This document shows, piece after piece, positions 51,107-60,356 of a stretch of DNA of 64,000 nt. The stretch is from Halomonas organivorans. GTDB lineage: Bacteria > Pseudomonadota > Gammaproteobacteria > Pseudomonadales > Halomonadaceae. The stretch covers positions 124,001 to 188,000 of the forward strand of contig NZ_JACHXM010000002.1 in NCBI RefSeq assembly GCF_014192055.1. Reading direction: 5' to 3'. The stretch's first letter is position 1. Each line of letters opens with the position of its first letter. A program made the position numbers and the translations under genes. The notes beneath the pieces are model-generated. The model was not told the origin of the DNA. It made no database searches and was given only the letters and a program-made list of their open reading frames with translations.

Positions 51107-52351
51107 ATGACCACCATCCGCTTCATCAACGCCAACGTCATCGACACCCGCGCCGGTCGCGTGCTGCCCGGCCGCGAAGTGCGCATTCAGGACGGCCGCA
51201 TCGTCGCGGTCAGCGACGCCCCGCTCGGCGGCGAGGACGACCGCGTCATCGACGTGAAGGGCCACTACCTGATGCCCGGCCTGGTCGACGCCCACGTCCA
51301 CGTCACCGCCATCACCCCCAACTTCGCACTGCTGGAAACGCTCTCCCCCTTCTACGTGGGCGCCAAGTCCAGCGAGCTGCTGCAGGCCATGCTGATGCGC
51401 GGCTTTACCACGGTGCGCGACGCCGGCGGCGCCGACTACGGCCTGGCCAACGCCGTCGATGAGGACAGTCTGATCGGCCCGCGGCTGCTCTACTGCGGCA
51501 ATGCGCTCTCGCAGACCGGCGGCCACGGCGACATGCGCGGCCCCGGCCAGCAGACCTTCGAGGGCTGCTTCTGCTGTGCCGGACTCGGACGTGTCTGCGA
51601 CGGCGTCAGTGAAGTGCGTCGCGCCGCCCGCGACGAAATCCGCAAGGGCGCCACCCAGATCAAGATCATGGCCTCCGGTGGCGTATCCTCGCCCACAGAC
51701 CGCATCGACAGTACCCAGTTCTCGCTGGAAGAGATCGATGCCATCGTCGAGGAAGCCACCGCCGCCAACATCCATACCATGGCCCACGCCTACACCGCGC
51801 GCGCCATCAACCGGCTGATCCCGCGGGGCGTCAAGACCATCGAGCACGGCAACCTGATGGACGAGGAGAGCTGCCGCCTGTTCCTGGAGCACGACGCTTA
51901 CCTGACGCCGACGCTTGCCACCTACGACGCCCTGGCCAAGGAAGGCGTGGCGGCCGGCATGGCCGAGCACCTGCAGCGCAAGGTGTTCGACGTGCTGGAT
52001 GCCGGCGGCCGGGCGCTGGAGATGGCGCAGAAGCACGGTGTGAAGATGCTCTACGGCTCCGACCTGCTCGGCCGCATGCAGCGCCATCAGCTCAACGAAT
52101 TCCATCTGCGCAAGGACGTGGTGCCCGCCGACGACCTGATCCGCGCCGCCACCTGCAACGCCGCCGACGCCTTCGGCTACGTCGGCGACTTCGGCGAAGT
52201 CATCCCGGGCGCCCGCGCCGACCTGCTGGTAGTCCGCGACAACCCTCTGGAGGATATCACCGCCCTCACCGACCCGGAGACTCAGCTGCTGACAATCATG
52301 AAGGGCGGCAAGGTCTATCACGAGGGTGGCGTGGCCCTGTCCGCCAAGTAG
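51107..52351 (+). CDS. Amidohydrolase (imidazolonepropionase-like)
   Basis: A 414-residue metal-dependent hydrolase of the amidohydrolase superfamily. The metal-binding HxH (His63, His65) lies in DAHVHVT. Further metal-site regions are IKIMASGG (bridging Lys), HAYTARA and IEHG, with a late Asp in YGSDLLG. The closest subfamily includes Xaa-Pro dipeptidases and imidazolonepropionase-like enzymes. It ends the TRAP operon and probably hydrolyses the imported compound. Its last codons and trailer match the liuE third copy. Confidence 0.88.
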   Translation: MTTIRFINANVIDTRAGRVLPGREVRIQDGRIVAVSDAPLGGEDDRVIDVKGHYLMPGLVDAHVHVTAITPNFALLETLSPFYVGAKSSELLQAMLMRGFTTVRDAGGADYGLANAVDEDSLIGPRLLYCGNALSQTGGHGDMRGPGQQTFEGCFCCAGLGRVCDGVSEVRRAARDEIRKGATQIKIMASGGVSSPTDRIDSTQFSLEEIDAIVEEATAANIHTMAHAYTARAINRLIPRGVKTIEHGNLMDEESCRLFLEHDAYLTPTLATYDALAKEGVAAGMAEHLQRKVFDVLDAGGRALEMAQKHGVKMLYGSDLLGRMQRHQLNEFHLRKDVVPADDLIRAATCNAADAFGYVGDFGEVIPGARADLLVVRDNPLEDITALTDPETQLLTIMKGGKVYHEGGVALSAK

Positions 52352-52388
52352 CCACATCCAGCCATTCACAGTACCCAATATGCAAAAA

Positions 52389-52421
52389 CCCCCGAGCCGG
52401 CAAACCGGCTCGGGGGCTTTT
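52389..52421. terminator. Terminator hairpin, family copy 2
   Basis: A perfect 12-bp stem CCCCCGAGCCGG with a CAAA loop and CTTTT tail, between convergent amidohydrolase and TetR genes. The most canonical intrinsic terminator in the window. Confidence 0.85.
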
Positions 52422-52438
52422 GATGCGGAAAAACGAAC

Positions 52439-53092
52439 CTAGAAGGCGGCGCGCGTCGCGCCTAACATATCCTCCATCTCGCTCTCCTCGACGCCGAGCA
52501 TTCGCAGGATATGGCGCTGGGCGGCGTTCAGGACATGCTGGCGTTCCGCCTCTTCCGGCAGGCTCTTGGCGATGGCCACGGCACCCACCAAGGAGGCGAG
52601 AATGGCGCGGGATTTCTCGGCGATGATCTCGCGATCAGGCTCGAACGGCAGCTTCTTCAAGCGCCCCAGCGCGATGAGCCGGGTCTCCAGCATCTTCTTC
52701 ACGCGCAGGTAGGAGGCCTCGAACAGGGTGCGAATCTCGGCGTTTTCATTGCCGATTTCATTGAACAGCACCGATTCCGGGCCGGGATCTCGCTTGCGCT
52801 CCAGCTCCTGGAGATTCCAGCAGTTGGCCACCAGGTCGGTCAGGTGCTTCACCGACAGGGGCCCCTTGACCAGCCTGGCCGCGCGGCTGCTCTCCAGGGT
52901 CTCCTTCACCGATGCCTGATACAGCGCCTCCTTGGAGGCGAAGTGGGCATAGAAGGCCCCATGGGTCATCCTGGCCAGCTTCATGATCTGGCCGATGGAA
53001 ACCTTTTCGAAGCCCCGGCGACTGAACAGCTCGATGGCCGACTTGAGGATTCGTTCCCGGGAGTTCGCTTTGTGGGCTGCCGAGTAAGGCAT
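52439..53092 (-). CDS. TetR/AcrR-family regulator
   Basis: A 217-residue regulator. The N-terminal HTH reads VSIGQIMKLARMTHGAFYAHFASKEALYQ, residues ~30-58, and the C-terminal domain is helical. It is divergent from a FabF-like ketoacyl synthase gene with a 93-bp gap that includes an AT-rich segment, so it likely controls that gene. Confidence 0.9.
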   Translation of the reverse strand: MPYSAAHKANSRERILKSAIELFSRRGFEKVSIGQIMKLARMTHGAFYAHFASKEALYQASVKETLESSRAARLVKGPLSVKHLTDLVANCWNLQELERKRDPGPESVLFNEIGNENAEIRTLFEASYLRVKKMLETRLIALGRLKKLPFEPDREIIAEKSRAILASLVGAVAIAKSLPEEAERQHVLNAAQRHILRMLGVEESEMEDMLGATRAAF

Positions 53093-53185
53093 CGCAACCT
53101 CGTCGTCACGCGACTGAATATTACCTTGATCATATATTGCCCGGTGCTAGCTTGGCGAAAACCCAACATCGCAAGGTAAAGCGCC

Positions 53186-54451
53186 ATGCAGTCCCCTCTC
53201 GTCATCACCGGCATGGGAATGATCAGCCCACTCGGATGCGGCGTCAAGGCAAGCTGGGAACGGCTGCTCGCCGGCCGCTCGGGCATCGGCCCGATCACCC
53301 GATTCGATACCGGCGAGCTGCCGATCAAGGTCGCCGGCGCCGTGCCGAACATCGCCGACGACCCCGAGGCCGGGCTCGACCCGGACCGGGTGGCGGATGC
53401 CAAGGAACGTCGCAAGCTGGAGCGTTTCAGCCTCTACGCCTTGGCCGCCGCCGACGAGGCCCTGGCCCAGGCCGACTGGTTCCCCTCTCGTCAGGCCGAC
53501 CGCGACGCCACCGCGGTGATCGTGGGTTCCGGCATCGGCGGCTTCCCCACCATCACCCAGGCCCAGAACACCCTGACCACGCGCGGCCATCGGCGGCTCT
53601 CGCCCTTCACCGTGCCGGCCTTCCTGGCCAACCTGGCCGCCGGACACGTGTCGATCCGCCATGGCTTTCGCGGGCCGCTGGGCTGCCCCGTCACCGCCTG
53701 CGCCGCCGGCCTGCAGGCCATCGGCGACGGCATGCGGCTGATCCGCAGCGGCGAGGCCGAGGTGGCCGTGGTGGGCGGCGCCGAAGCCTGCATCGACCCG
53801 CTTTCGCTGGCCAGCTTCAACGCCATGAAGGCGCTGTCGACGGAGCAGGACGATCCGAGCCGGGCGTCGCGCCCCTTCGACCGGGACCGCGACGGCTTCG
53901 TCATGGGCGAAGGCGCCGGCGTGATGGTGATCGAGACCCTGGCCCACGCCGAGGCGCGCGGGGCCACGCCCCTGGCCGTGCTGAGCGGCTACGGCACCCG
54001 CGCCGATGCCTACCACATCACCGCCGGCCCGGATGACGGCGCCGGCGCCGCGGCCGCCGTTCGGGCGGCCCTGAACATGGCCGGCCTGCCCCCGGAGGCG
54101 ATCGACCACATCAATGCCCATGCCACCTCCACGCCAGTCGGCGACCGGGCCGAGATCGCCGCGCTGCGAGGGGTGTTCGGCGACGGCCTGGCCGAGGTGC
54201 CGATCTCCGCCACCAAGTCGGCCACCGGTCACCTGCTCGGCGCCGCCGGCGGCGTGGAGGGCATCTTTTCCGCCATGGCGACGATGCAGGGACGGCTGCC
54301 TCCGACCCTCAACCTCGACAGCGCCGACGACGACATGCGGGGCCTGGACTTCGTGCCCCACGCATCGCGGTCGCACGCCATCCAGCACACCCTGTGCAAC
54401 GGTTTCGGCTTCGGCGGCGTGAATGCCGCCCTGATCGTCAGCCGGCTATAA
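53186..54451 (+). CDS. Beta-ketoacyl-ACP synthase II (FabF-like)
   Basis: A 421-residue condensing enzyme. Catalytic Cys172 is in VTACAAGLQA, the two histidines in INAHATSTPVGD and ATGHLLGAAGG, and the closing NGFGFGGVNAALI. It elongates acyl-ACP by two carbons. The gene stands alone with a divergent TetR regulator rather than in a fab cluster, so it is probably a regulated accessory synthase adjusting membrane fatty acids. Confidence 0.9.
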   Translation: MQSPLVITGMGMISPLGCGVKASWERLLAGRSGIGPITRFDTGELPIKVAGAVPNIADDPEAGLDPDRVADAKERRKLERFSLYALAAADEALAQADWFPSRQADRDATAVIVGSGIGGFPTITQAQNTLTTRGHRRLSPFTVPAFLANLAAGHVSIRHGFRGPLGCPVTACAAGLQAIGDGMRLIRSGEAEVAVVGGAEACIDPLSLASFNAMKALSTEQDDPSRASRPFDRDRDGFVMGEGAGVMVIETLAHAEARGATPLAVLSGYGTRADAYHITAGPDDGAGAAAAVRAALNMAGLPPEAIDHINAHATSTPVGDRAEIAALRGVFGDGLAEVPISATKSATGHLLGAAGGVEGIFSAMATMQGRLPPTLNLDSADDDMRGLDFVPHASRSHAIQHTLCNGFGFGGVNAALIVSRL

Positions 54452-54496
54452 ACACCGACGCTGGCCGCTCTGTTCACCTGTAGCGCACCGAACGAC

Positions 54497-54530
54497 AAGC
54501 CCCCGAGCCGGCGGACCGGCTCGGGGGCTT
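54497..54530. terminator. Terminator hairpin, family copy 3
   Basis: A perfect 15-bp stem AAGCCCCCGAGCCGG with a CGGA loop between convergent FabF and GGDEF genes. Confidence 0.8.
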
Positions 54531-54558
54531 TGGAATGCGCAATGAGTTTGTGTGGGCG

Positions 54559-55530
54559 TCATCCTATTTGCGATGGTCGATCGGACGAGGCATCGTCTAT
54601 GTGAATCTGATCTCGGCCGGCAAGCTTGGCCCTGTAAAGGGCTCGGTCCGCGCGCGAAAAAAGGCTGATCGCCGTATCCCCAACCTGCGCAGCCGCAATG
54701 CCCACCGAGAAGGTATATTTGAAGTCCGGCCTGTCCTTGAGCGGTCGCGACTTGCGGACACCGACGAGCATTCTCTCGACGATCAGCCTTGCCTGCTCAA
54801 TGGAAGTGGCTGGAAGCGTCAGGACGAATTCCTCTCCCCCGACGCGACCGAAGCAGTCGGTGCGCCTCACGAGCCGGTGAATACACTTTGCGAAGTCTTT
54901 CAGCACCAGATCACCGTTGTGATGGCCATACTGGTCATTGATGATCTTGAAGTGGTCGACATCGAATACGCACAGGCAGCCGGGTAATGGCGACTCATCG
55001 GTGACTTGCCCCTGCAGCATGTCCTCGATGCGAGCCGTCACGAACCGGCGGTTGGCCACCCCGGTCAGTTCGTCGGTGTAGGAGGCCTTGATCGCCAGGT
55101 CCCGGTCCTGGCGAACCTCACGAGTGCTAGCCTTCAGGTCCGTCACATCTGTGGCAATGCAAAGCATCCAGCCGTCTTCCTGCACCGTCTCCGTCATCCA
55201 GAGCCAACGGCCGTCGACCAGATCAGTTTCGAAGGCTCTGAAGCCGACTTTTCCCCGGCGCGACTGCGTGGAGATCAGCCACTCTTCGAAGTCCTCAGCG
55301 CGAATGACCGTGCCTCGTTCGGCGTAGTGGTTTCGCCTCATCAGATCAGGCCAGAAAGGCATCTCTTCCGGCTCGATGAAGTAGGCCGATCGAAACGCCC
55401 TGTTGGCATACCGAAGTCTGTCAAAGCCATCATAGGCCGCGACGAGCACAGGCGAAGATTCGAACAACTGAAACAAGCTTTGGAAGAGGTCATTCATAAA
55501 GCCAGATACCAGCTCGCCAGCAGCCTTCAT
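54559..55530 (-). CDS. Diguanylate cyclase with PAS sensor
   Basis: A 323-residue cytoplasmic signalling protein. An N-terminal PAS-like domain (residues ~14-140) leads into a GGDEF domain starting DELTGVANRR. The active-site motif is GGEEF, with the inhibitory RxxD site (RRTD) exactly five residues upstream, so it should make cyclic di-GMP and be subject to product inhibition. No membrane segment is seen. An in-frame ATG at 55497 is an alternative start. The 335-base gap upstream to 55865 contains only a terminator. Confidence 0.9.
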   Translation of the reverse strand: MKAAGELVSGFMNDLFQSLFQLFESSPVLVAAYDGFDRLRYANRAFRSAYFIEPEEMPFWPDLMRRNHYAERGTVIRAEDFEEWLISTQSRRGKVGFRAFETDLVDGRWLWMTETVQEDGWMLCIATDVTDLKASTREVRQDRDLAIKASYTDELTGVANRRFVTARIEDMLQGQVTDESPLPGCLCVFDVDHFKIINDQYGHHNGDLVLKDFAKCIHRLVRRTDCFGRVGGEEFVLTLPATSIEQARLIVERMLVGVRKSRPLKDRPDFKYTFSVGIAAAQVGDTAISLFSRADRALYRAKLAGRDQIHIDDASSDRPSQIG

Positions 55531-55804
55531 CGAGTCAACGGCCGATCAGCACCTTGAAGCCAATGCCTCGACAGGTCGATCGTGCACCGCGTCAATCAGG
55601 TGGGAAAAATTACACTGCACATCAATAACTTGGAGCCATCCACCTAGGATAAACGCATGTACCCGACCAGCGCGTCACATCTATCGCATATACGTTAGAT
55701 GGCTTGATAGTGTGCGGTGGAAATCTCGGACCGTCAAAACGTGCCGCGTAACTCGTCACTGGGTGTCATCGTCTTCTGCCAATGACAGCCAGGCCAACAC
55801 GACA

Positions 55805-55838
55805 AGCCCCCGAGCCGGAAAACCGGCTCGGGGGCTTA
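55805..55838. terminator. Terminator hairpin, family copy 4
   Basis: A perfect 15-bp stem AAGCCCCCGAGCCGG with an AAAA loop, just downstream of the minus-strand OsmC-YcaO gene. It shares the flanking CGACAAGCC with copy 3. Confidence 0.8.
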
Positions 55839-55865
55839 CTGATGCTGCGGGGAAACCCTAGGGGC

Positions 55866-58055
55866 TTACTCGATGCCCGCCAGCGCGGCGCGGTGAGCGT
55901 GCAGCTTCTTGTAGCTCTCGATCAGGCGCTGGTGACGCTCCAGGCCCTCGAGCTGCATGCCGACCGGCTCCAGTCCCGGGAAGCGGACCGTGCCGTTCAC
56001 CGCGCCGACCACGGCCACCATGGTCTCCTCGCCGAACATGCGCGTGAAGTTGTAGAGGAAGTTGTCCAGTTCCAGCTCGTCGTCCAGAGCGATCTCCAGC
56101 ACCGCATTCACGGCCTGGTAGAAGAGCCCGCGCTCGACGGTGTTGTCGTTGAACTGCAGGAACATCTGCACCCGGTCCAGGGCATCCTCGTGCTGGGCCA
56201 GCGCCAGGTTGATCAGCAGCTTGAGCTCCAGGATGGTCAGCTGGCCCCAGACGGTGTTCTCGTCGAACTCGATGCCGATCAGGGTGATGATGTCCTCGTG
56301 GTCATCGATCTGGGTCTCTTCCAGGCGCTCCAGCAGCTCGCCCAGTTGCTCATCGTTGAGCTCGTGGAGGTGCAGGATGTCCTCGCGGAACAGCAGCGCC
56401 TTGTTGGTGTTGTCCCACACCAGGTCCTCCACCGGATAGACCTCGGAGTAGCCCGGCACCAGGATGCGGCACACCGGCGCGCCCAGCTCCTCGAACACCG
56501 CCTGGTAGGCCTCCAGGCCCAGCTCCTCGAGGATGCCGAACAGGGTCGCGGCTTCTTCCTCGGTCGTGCCCGAGAAGTCCCACTCGGCGAACTCGACGTC
56601 GGCCTTGGAACTGAAGAAGCGCCAGGACACCAGGCCCGAGGAATCGATGAAGTGCTCGACGAAGTTGTTGGGCTCGGCGATCGCCAGGGAGTTGAAGGTC
56701 GGCGGCAGGAAGTCGTTCAGGCCCTCGAAGCTGCGGCCCTGCATCAGCTCGGTGAGGCTGCGTTCCAGCGCCACCTCGAGGCTCGGGTGGGCACCGAAGG
56801 AGGCGAACACGCCGCCGGTCTTGGGGTTCATCAGGGTGACGCACATCACCGGGAACTGGCCACCCAGCGAGGCGTCCTTGACCAGGATCGGGAAGCCCTG
56901 GGCCTCCAGCGCCTCGACGCCCTCGAGGATGTCCGGGTACTTCTCGAGCACTGCCCTCGGCACGTCGGGCAGGGTGATCTCCTCCTCGATGATCTGGCGC
57001 TTCACCGCCCGCTCGAAGATCTCCGACAGGCACTGCACCTGGGCCTCAGGCAGCGTGTTGCCGGCGCTCATGCCGTTGCTGAGGAAGAGGTTCTCGATCA
57101 GGTTGGAGGGGAAGTAGACCGTCTCGCCGTCCGACTGGCGCACGTAGGGGATCGAGACGATGCCGCGCTCCACCTTGCCGGAGTTGGTGTCGATCAGGTT
57201 GGAGCCGCGAAGCTCGCCGTCCGGGTCGTAGATTTCCCGGCAGTGGTCGTCGAGGATGCCGTCCGGCAGCTCGTCGTTGGGGCCGGGCTGGAACCACTCC
57301 TCGTTCGGGTAGTGGACGAAGCGGCCGTTCGCGATCTCCTCGCCGAAGAACTGGTCGTTGTAGAAGAAGTTGCAGCTCAGCCGCTCGATGAATTCGCCCA
57401 GCGCCGAGGCCAGCGCGCTCTCCTTGGTGGCGCCCTTGCCGTTGGTGAAGCACATGTTGGAGTAGGCATCGCGAATGTGCAGCGACCACACGTGGGGCAC
57501 GATGTTGCGCCAGGAGGCGATCTCGACCTTCATGCCGAGGTCCTCGAAGATCGCCGTCATGTTGGCGATGGTCTGTTCCAGCGGCAGGTCCTTGCCCTCG
57601 ATCCAGGTGCTCGCGCCCTCCTCCGGCTTGGCCATCAGCAGGGCCTGGGCGTCCTCGTCGAGGTTCTCGACCGTCTCGATCTGGAACTCGGGGCCGGTCT
57701 GCACCACCTTCTTGACCGTGCAGCGCTCGATGGAGCGCAGGATGCCCTGGCGGTCCTTGTCGGAGAGGTCCTCCGGCAGCTCGACCTGGATCTTGAAGAT
57801 CTGCTTGTAGCGGTTCTCCGGGTCGACGATGTTGTTCTGCGACAGGCGGATATTCTCGGTGGGAATGTCCCGCGCGTTGCAGTAGACCTTGACGAAATAG
57901 GCCGCGCACATGGCCGATGACGCCAGGAAGTAGTCGAAGGGCCCGGGGGCCGAGCCGTCGCCCTTGTAGCGGATCGGCTGGTCGGAGATGACCGTGAAGT
58001 CGTCGAACTTGGCCTCCAGCCGGAGGTTGTCGAGATAGTTGACCTTGATTTCCAT
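55866..58055 (-). CDS. OsmC-YcaO fusion protein
   Basis: A 729-residue protein. Residues ~1-140 are OsmC-like (DYFLASSAMCAAYFVKVYC) and the middle is a YcaO domain with ATP-binding KGATKESALASALGEFIERLS and EALAS-type acidic helices; the C-terminal region is helical and acidic. The same fused architecture occurs in E. coli-type YcaO relatives, linked to ribosomal protein S12 modification. No precursor peptide or RiPP genes are adjacent, so natural-product synthesis is not indicated. ATG 58055 is chosen; a TTG two codons earlier is possible. Confidence 0.88.
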   Translation of the reverse strand: MEIKVNYLDNLRLEAKFDDFTVISDQPIRYKGDGSAPGPFDYFLASSAMCAAYFVKVYCNARDIPTENIRLSQNNIVDPENRYKQIFKIQVELPEDLSDKDRQGILRSIERCTVKKVVQTGPEFQIETVENLDEDAQALLMAKPEEGASTWIEGKDLPLEQTIANMTAIFEDLGMKVEIASWRNIVPHVWSLHIRDAYSNMCFTNGKGATKESALASALGEFIERLSCNFFYNDQFFGEEIANGRFVHYPNEEWFQPGPNDELPDGILDDHCREIYDPDGELRGSNLIDTNSGKVERGIVSIPYVRQSDGETVYFPSNLIENLFLSNGMSAGNTLPEAQVQCLSEIFERAVKRQIIEEEITLPDVPRAVLEKYPDILEGVEALEAQGFPILVKDASLGGQFPVMCVTLMNPKTGGVFASFGAHPSLEVALERSLTELMQGRSFEGLNDFLPPTFNSLAIAEPNNFVEHFIDSSGLVSWRFFSSKADVEFAEWDFSGTTEEEAATLFGILEELGLEAYQAVFEELGAPVCRILVPGYSEVYPVEDLVWDNTNKALLFREDILHLHELNDEQLGELLERLEETQIDDHEDIITLIGIEFDENTVWGQLTILELKLLINLALAQHEDALDRVQMFLQFNDNTVERGLFYQAVNAVLEIALDDELELDNFLYNFTRMFGEETMVAVVGAVNGTVRFPGLEPVGMQLEGLERHQRLIESYKKLHAHRAALAGIE

Positions 58056-58171
58056 TGACAAAGCACCGGATTCGTGGATTCGGGCGACCGTAGCGCGTAG
58101 CCGGCCATTATCCAGCTTTTGGGGGGCTTCGTCTTGGGCGGGTGGTCAAAAAATCGCCAGTGCGGGCGCGG

Positions 58172-58912
58172 CTATCCGCTAATGGCCACCTCATGCACGC
58201 TGGCGATGCCTTGCGCGGTGTCCAGCATCAGCAGGCCCTCCGACGTCGTCCCCATCTGGGCCAGCAGCTCACCCTCGGTATTCCAGGCCGCCGATCGCCC
58301 CGTGCTGATGAAGTCACCACTCGGGCCCACGGCGTCGGCCAACAGCACGTGCATGCCGTGGCGCCGGGCGACGGATGCATAATGCCGCATGGCCCTGGGC
58401 AGGTTACTGGCCGACTCGGCCACGCTGGCGAGATAGAACCGAGCGCCCATCGCGGCGGCCGCATTGGCGTGATCCGCCTGGAGCGATTCATAGCAAATGG
58501 CGGGAGCCAGCGTGCCGCCGGGGCCATCGAGCAACAGTTGGCGCTCCCCTGCCGTGAAGTAGGCAAGCTCACTGGCATGCAGCCACTGCTTGGCATAGGT
58601 GCGAGGCGGCTGGTGAGGCGAAAACCACACCATCCCGATCTGCACGCCAGCGTCGACGACCAGGGGCATGCCTACGCCGATGAGCAGGCCGTGCGCATCG
58701 CTAAGCTCCTGAAGCGCGTCCAGGCACCAGTGTTCCGCCTCGCTGACGAGGATGCTCGACAGTCGTGGCTGATAGCCCGTGAGGGATAGCTCGGGGAAGT
58801 ACACCGCATCGGCTCGATGGGCCGCTGCCAGCCTGATGAGGGCGAGATGTTTTTCCGTATTGCTGGCCAGATCACCGGGCTCGGGACGCAACTGCGCGGC
58901 ACATACCCTCAT
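58172..58912 (-). CDS. Carbon-nitrogen hydrolase (nitrilase family)
   Basis: A 246-residue enzyme with the full catalytic set: Glu41 (FPELSLTGY), Lys108 (YAKQWLH) and Cys140 (AICYESLQ). It cleaves an amide or nitrile of unknown identity. It starts three bases after the stop of the outer-membrane protein gene and is presumably cotranscribed with it. Confidence 0.9.
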   Translation of the reverse strand: MRVCAAQLRPEPGDLASNTEKHLALIRLAAAHRADAVYFPELSLTGYQPRLSSILVSEAEHWCLDALQELSDAHGLLIGVGMPLVVDAGVQIGMVWFSPHQPPRTYAKQWLHASELAYFTAGERQLLLDGPGGTLAPAICYESLQADHANAAAAMGARFYLASVAESASNLPRAMRHYASVARRHGMHVLLADAVGPSGDFISTGRSAAWNTEGELLAQMGTTSEGLLMLDTAQGIASVHEVAISG

Positions 58913-58915
58913 AGG

Positions 58916-59491
58916 TTACCTGTAGCTGAATTCGATCATGTGAAAATCCGCTCCGGTGGTGTCCGGACCGTTCACGCCGGCATCGGAATAGTGGAGAAAC
59001 CGATAGCCGACGCCCAGGCGGCGATATAGCGGCACCCTGACGCCCAGGGTCAGTGCGAACTGGAAGGGCCCGCCGAAATCCTGCTCCCCGAAGCGATGCC
59101 GGCTGATCAGCACGCCGCCCGCCCCCAGGTCCAGCAGGAAGCGTCCGTCCTCGCTGCCCAGCGTCAGCTCCGGAATGGCCGACACCACGAGCGCATTTTC
59201 CCCCGCCCCTCGCAGCAAACCGGCACTCGCCATCACCCGAGTGCCCACGCCCCAGCCCGACGCGGCGTAGCGCTCCCATGGCAAGCCGACGTTGGCCGAC
59301 AGGTCGTACTCCTTGAAGTCCTCCGGCGCTTCTTCCCCCAGCAGGGTCTTCTCCGAGACACGGGCACGCAGGCTGAGGCTCTGCAGCTCCCAGTCGTCGG
59401 CAACGCTCGGGCCGGGCGCGAGCAGGCAGGCCAAGACACTCGGCACCAGCCCGAAGGACACAGCATGACGAGGGAACCCGATCACAGGCAT
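58916..59491 (-). CDS. PagL-like (lipid A 3-O-deacylase-related) outer-membrane protein
   Basis: A 191-residue secreted beta-barrel protein. After a signal peptide (ends near PSVA), alternating amphipathic strands lead to a C-terminal strand with aromatic terminus FSYR. The segment FLHYSDAG carries His167 and Ser169 in the arrangement of the PagL catalytic pair. The expected Glu about 12 residues later is not at the same spacing (Ala/Asp instead), so activity is uncertain. It precedes the nitrilase gene in an operon. Confidence 0.65.
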   Translation of the reverse strand: MPVIGFPRHAVSFGLVPSVLACLLAPGPSVADDWELQSLSLRARVSEKTLLGEEAPEDFKEYDLSANVGLPWERYAASGWGVGTRVMASAGLLRGAGENALVVSAIPELTLGSEDGRFLLDLGAGGVLISRHRFGEQDFGGPFQFALTLGVRVPLYRRLGVGYRFLHYSDAGVNGPDTTGADFHMIEFSYR

Positions 59492-59597
59492 CGTCCACTC
59501 ACCTAAAAACCTCGGTCATCCTCAGGTTAGCGCAAGCGGTAGGGGCGGGAGGTGAGCAAGGATTTGTGGAAAGCGTCGGTGGTACCGATCATCGGCG

Positions 59598-59669
59598 CGG
59601 TAACGCCTTGCTCTCCGGAGCATTAGGAGCGTATCGAGTAATTTTTCCGAGTGCAGCAATTTATTATGC
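59598..59669 (-). other. attC site F (degenerate, array end)
   Basis: The terminal site of cassette 5 keeps a GGCGTTA core (minus strand) and the GCAATTT arm seen in site E, but the other core reads ATTATGC where GTTATGC is expected. It abuts the GC-rich chromosome and is probably inactive. Confidence 0.55.
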
Positions 59670-59683
59670 GCAGCTTTCAAATT

Positions 59684-60343
59684 TTAAATGTTTTTGTAAG
59701 CGTGATAATTTTCGAGAACTTGATGGTAAAGAGTTGCTGATTTTTTCCTCGCGGCAGGGTGGAAAGCGTTAATAAATACAACCCCCTCATGCACATGAAT
59801 CCGCTCACTAACTTTTTTAATCTCGGGGAATATGTAGCGTTTAACTTGATTATATGTACCGCAAAGCACAACAACATCAGGCTTTATCAACTCAACTTGC
59901 CTTCTAACAAAAGGGGCAAATTCACTAGCATGTGCATCAAACGCTTTCTTATTGGTTATAGTGCTTCCAGAAGTCTTCCTTATATTTATGTATGCAATGT
60001 TCTTAATTGCATTTTTTTCGTTTATCTTTGCATCTTTGAGTGGTGGCACAACCCCATCATAATTTTGAATCCCGTAAGCCCATCGTCCCACCCGACGAAG
60101 AACCTTTCCTCGCCACCATCCGCTTTTCTTAACGTCAATAGCTCTATTGATCGCAGTAACAACATTCTGCTTGGCTTTATTTGTTTCCTTTAAAACAAAC
60201 AAAACTCTTTTTCCACTACTATCCCAATTCTCTTTTGAGATCACTCCGTCGTGGTTGAAGTGCCAGCCTTCCGGGAAGGCCTCTTTCCAAGCAGTCATCA
60301 ACTCATCAATACACTTTATTTCAGAAATTTCTTCATTATCCAT
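59684..60343 (-). CDS. Cassette 5, second gene: uracil-DNA-glycosylase-like hypothetical
   Basis: A 219-residue AT-rich cassette gene of unknown function. Segments VLFVLKETN, PDVVVLCGTYNQVKRY and VFINAFHPAAR resemble the strand-loop pattern and HP motif of uracil-DNA-glycosylase-fold proteins, a weak inference. It follows the first gene of the cassette with no attC between, so the two are a single two-gene cassette. The start is ATG 60343; a TTG four codons earlier is possible. Confidence 0.7.
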   Translation of the reverse strand: MDNEEISEIKCIDELMTAWKEAFPEGWHFNHDGVISKENWDSSGKRVLFVLKETNKAKQNVVTAINRAIDVKKSGWWRGKVLRRVGRWAYGIQNYDGVVPPLKDAKINEKNAIKNIAYINIRKTSGSTITNKKAFDAHASEFAPFVRRQVELIKPDVVVLCGTYNQVKRYIFPEIKKVSERIHVHEGVVFINAFHPAARKKSATLYHQVLENYHAYKNI

Positions 60344-60356
60344 GAATAAACCCAAA

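Noticed and set aside
55866..58055. RiPP (thiazole/oxazole peptide) biosynthetic cluster based on the YcaO domain
   Set aside because: No precursor peptide, dehydrogenase or transporter is adjacent, and the OsmC fusion fits the non-RiPP housekeeping YcaO type.
59566..59772. 68-codon plus-strand frame at the array boundary
   Set aside because: It runs through attC site F and the end of a cassette gene on the other strand, and has no ribosome-binding site or domain.
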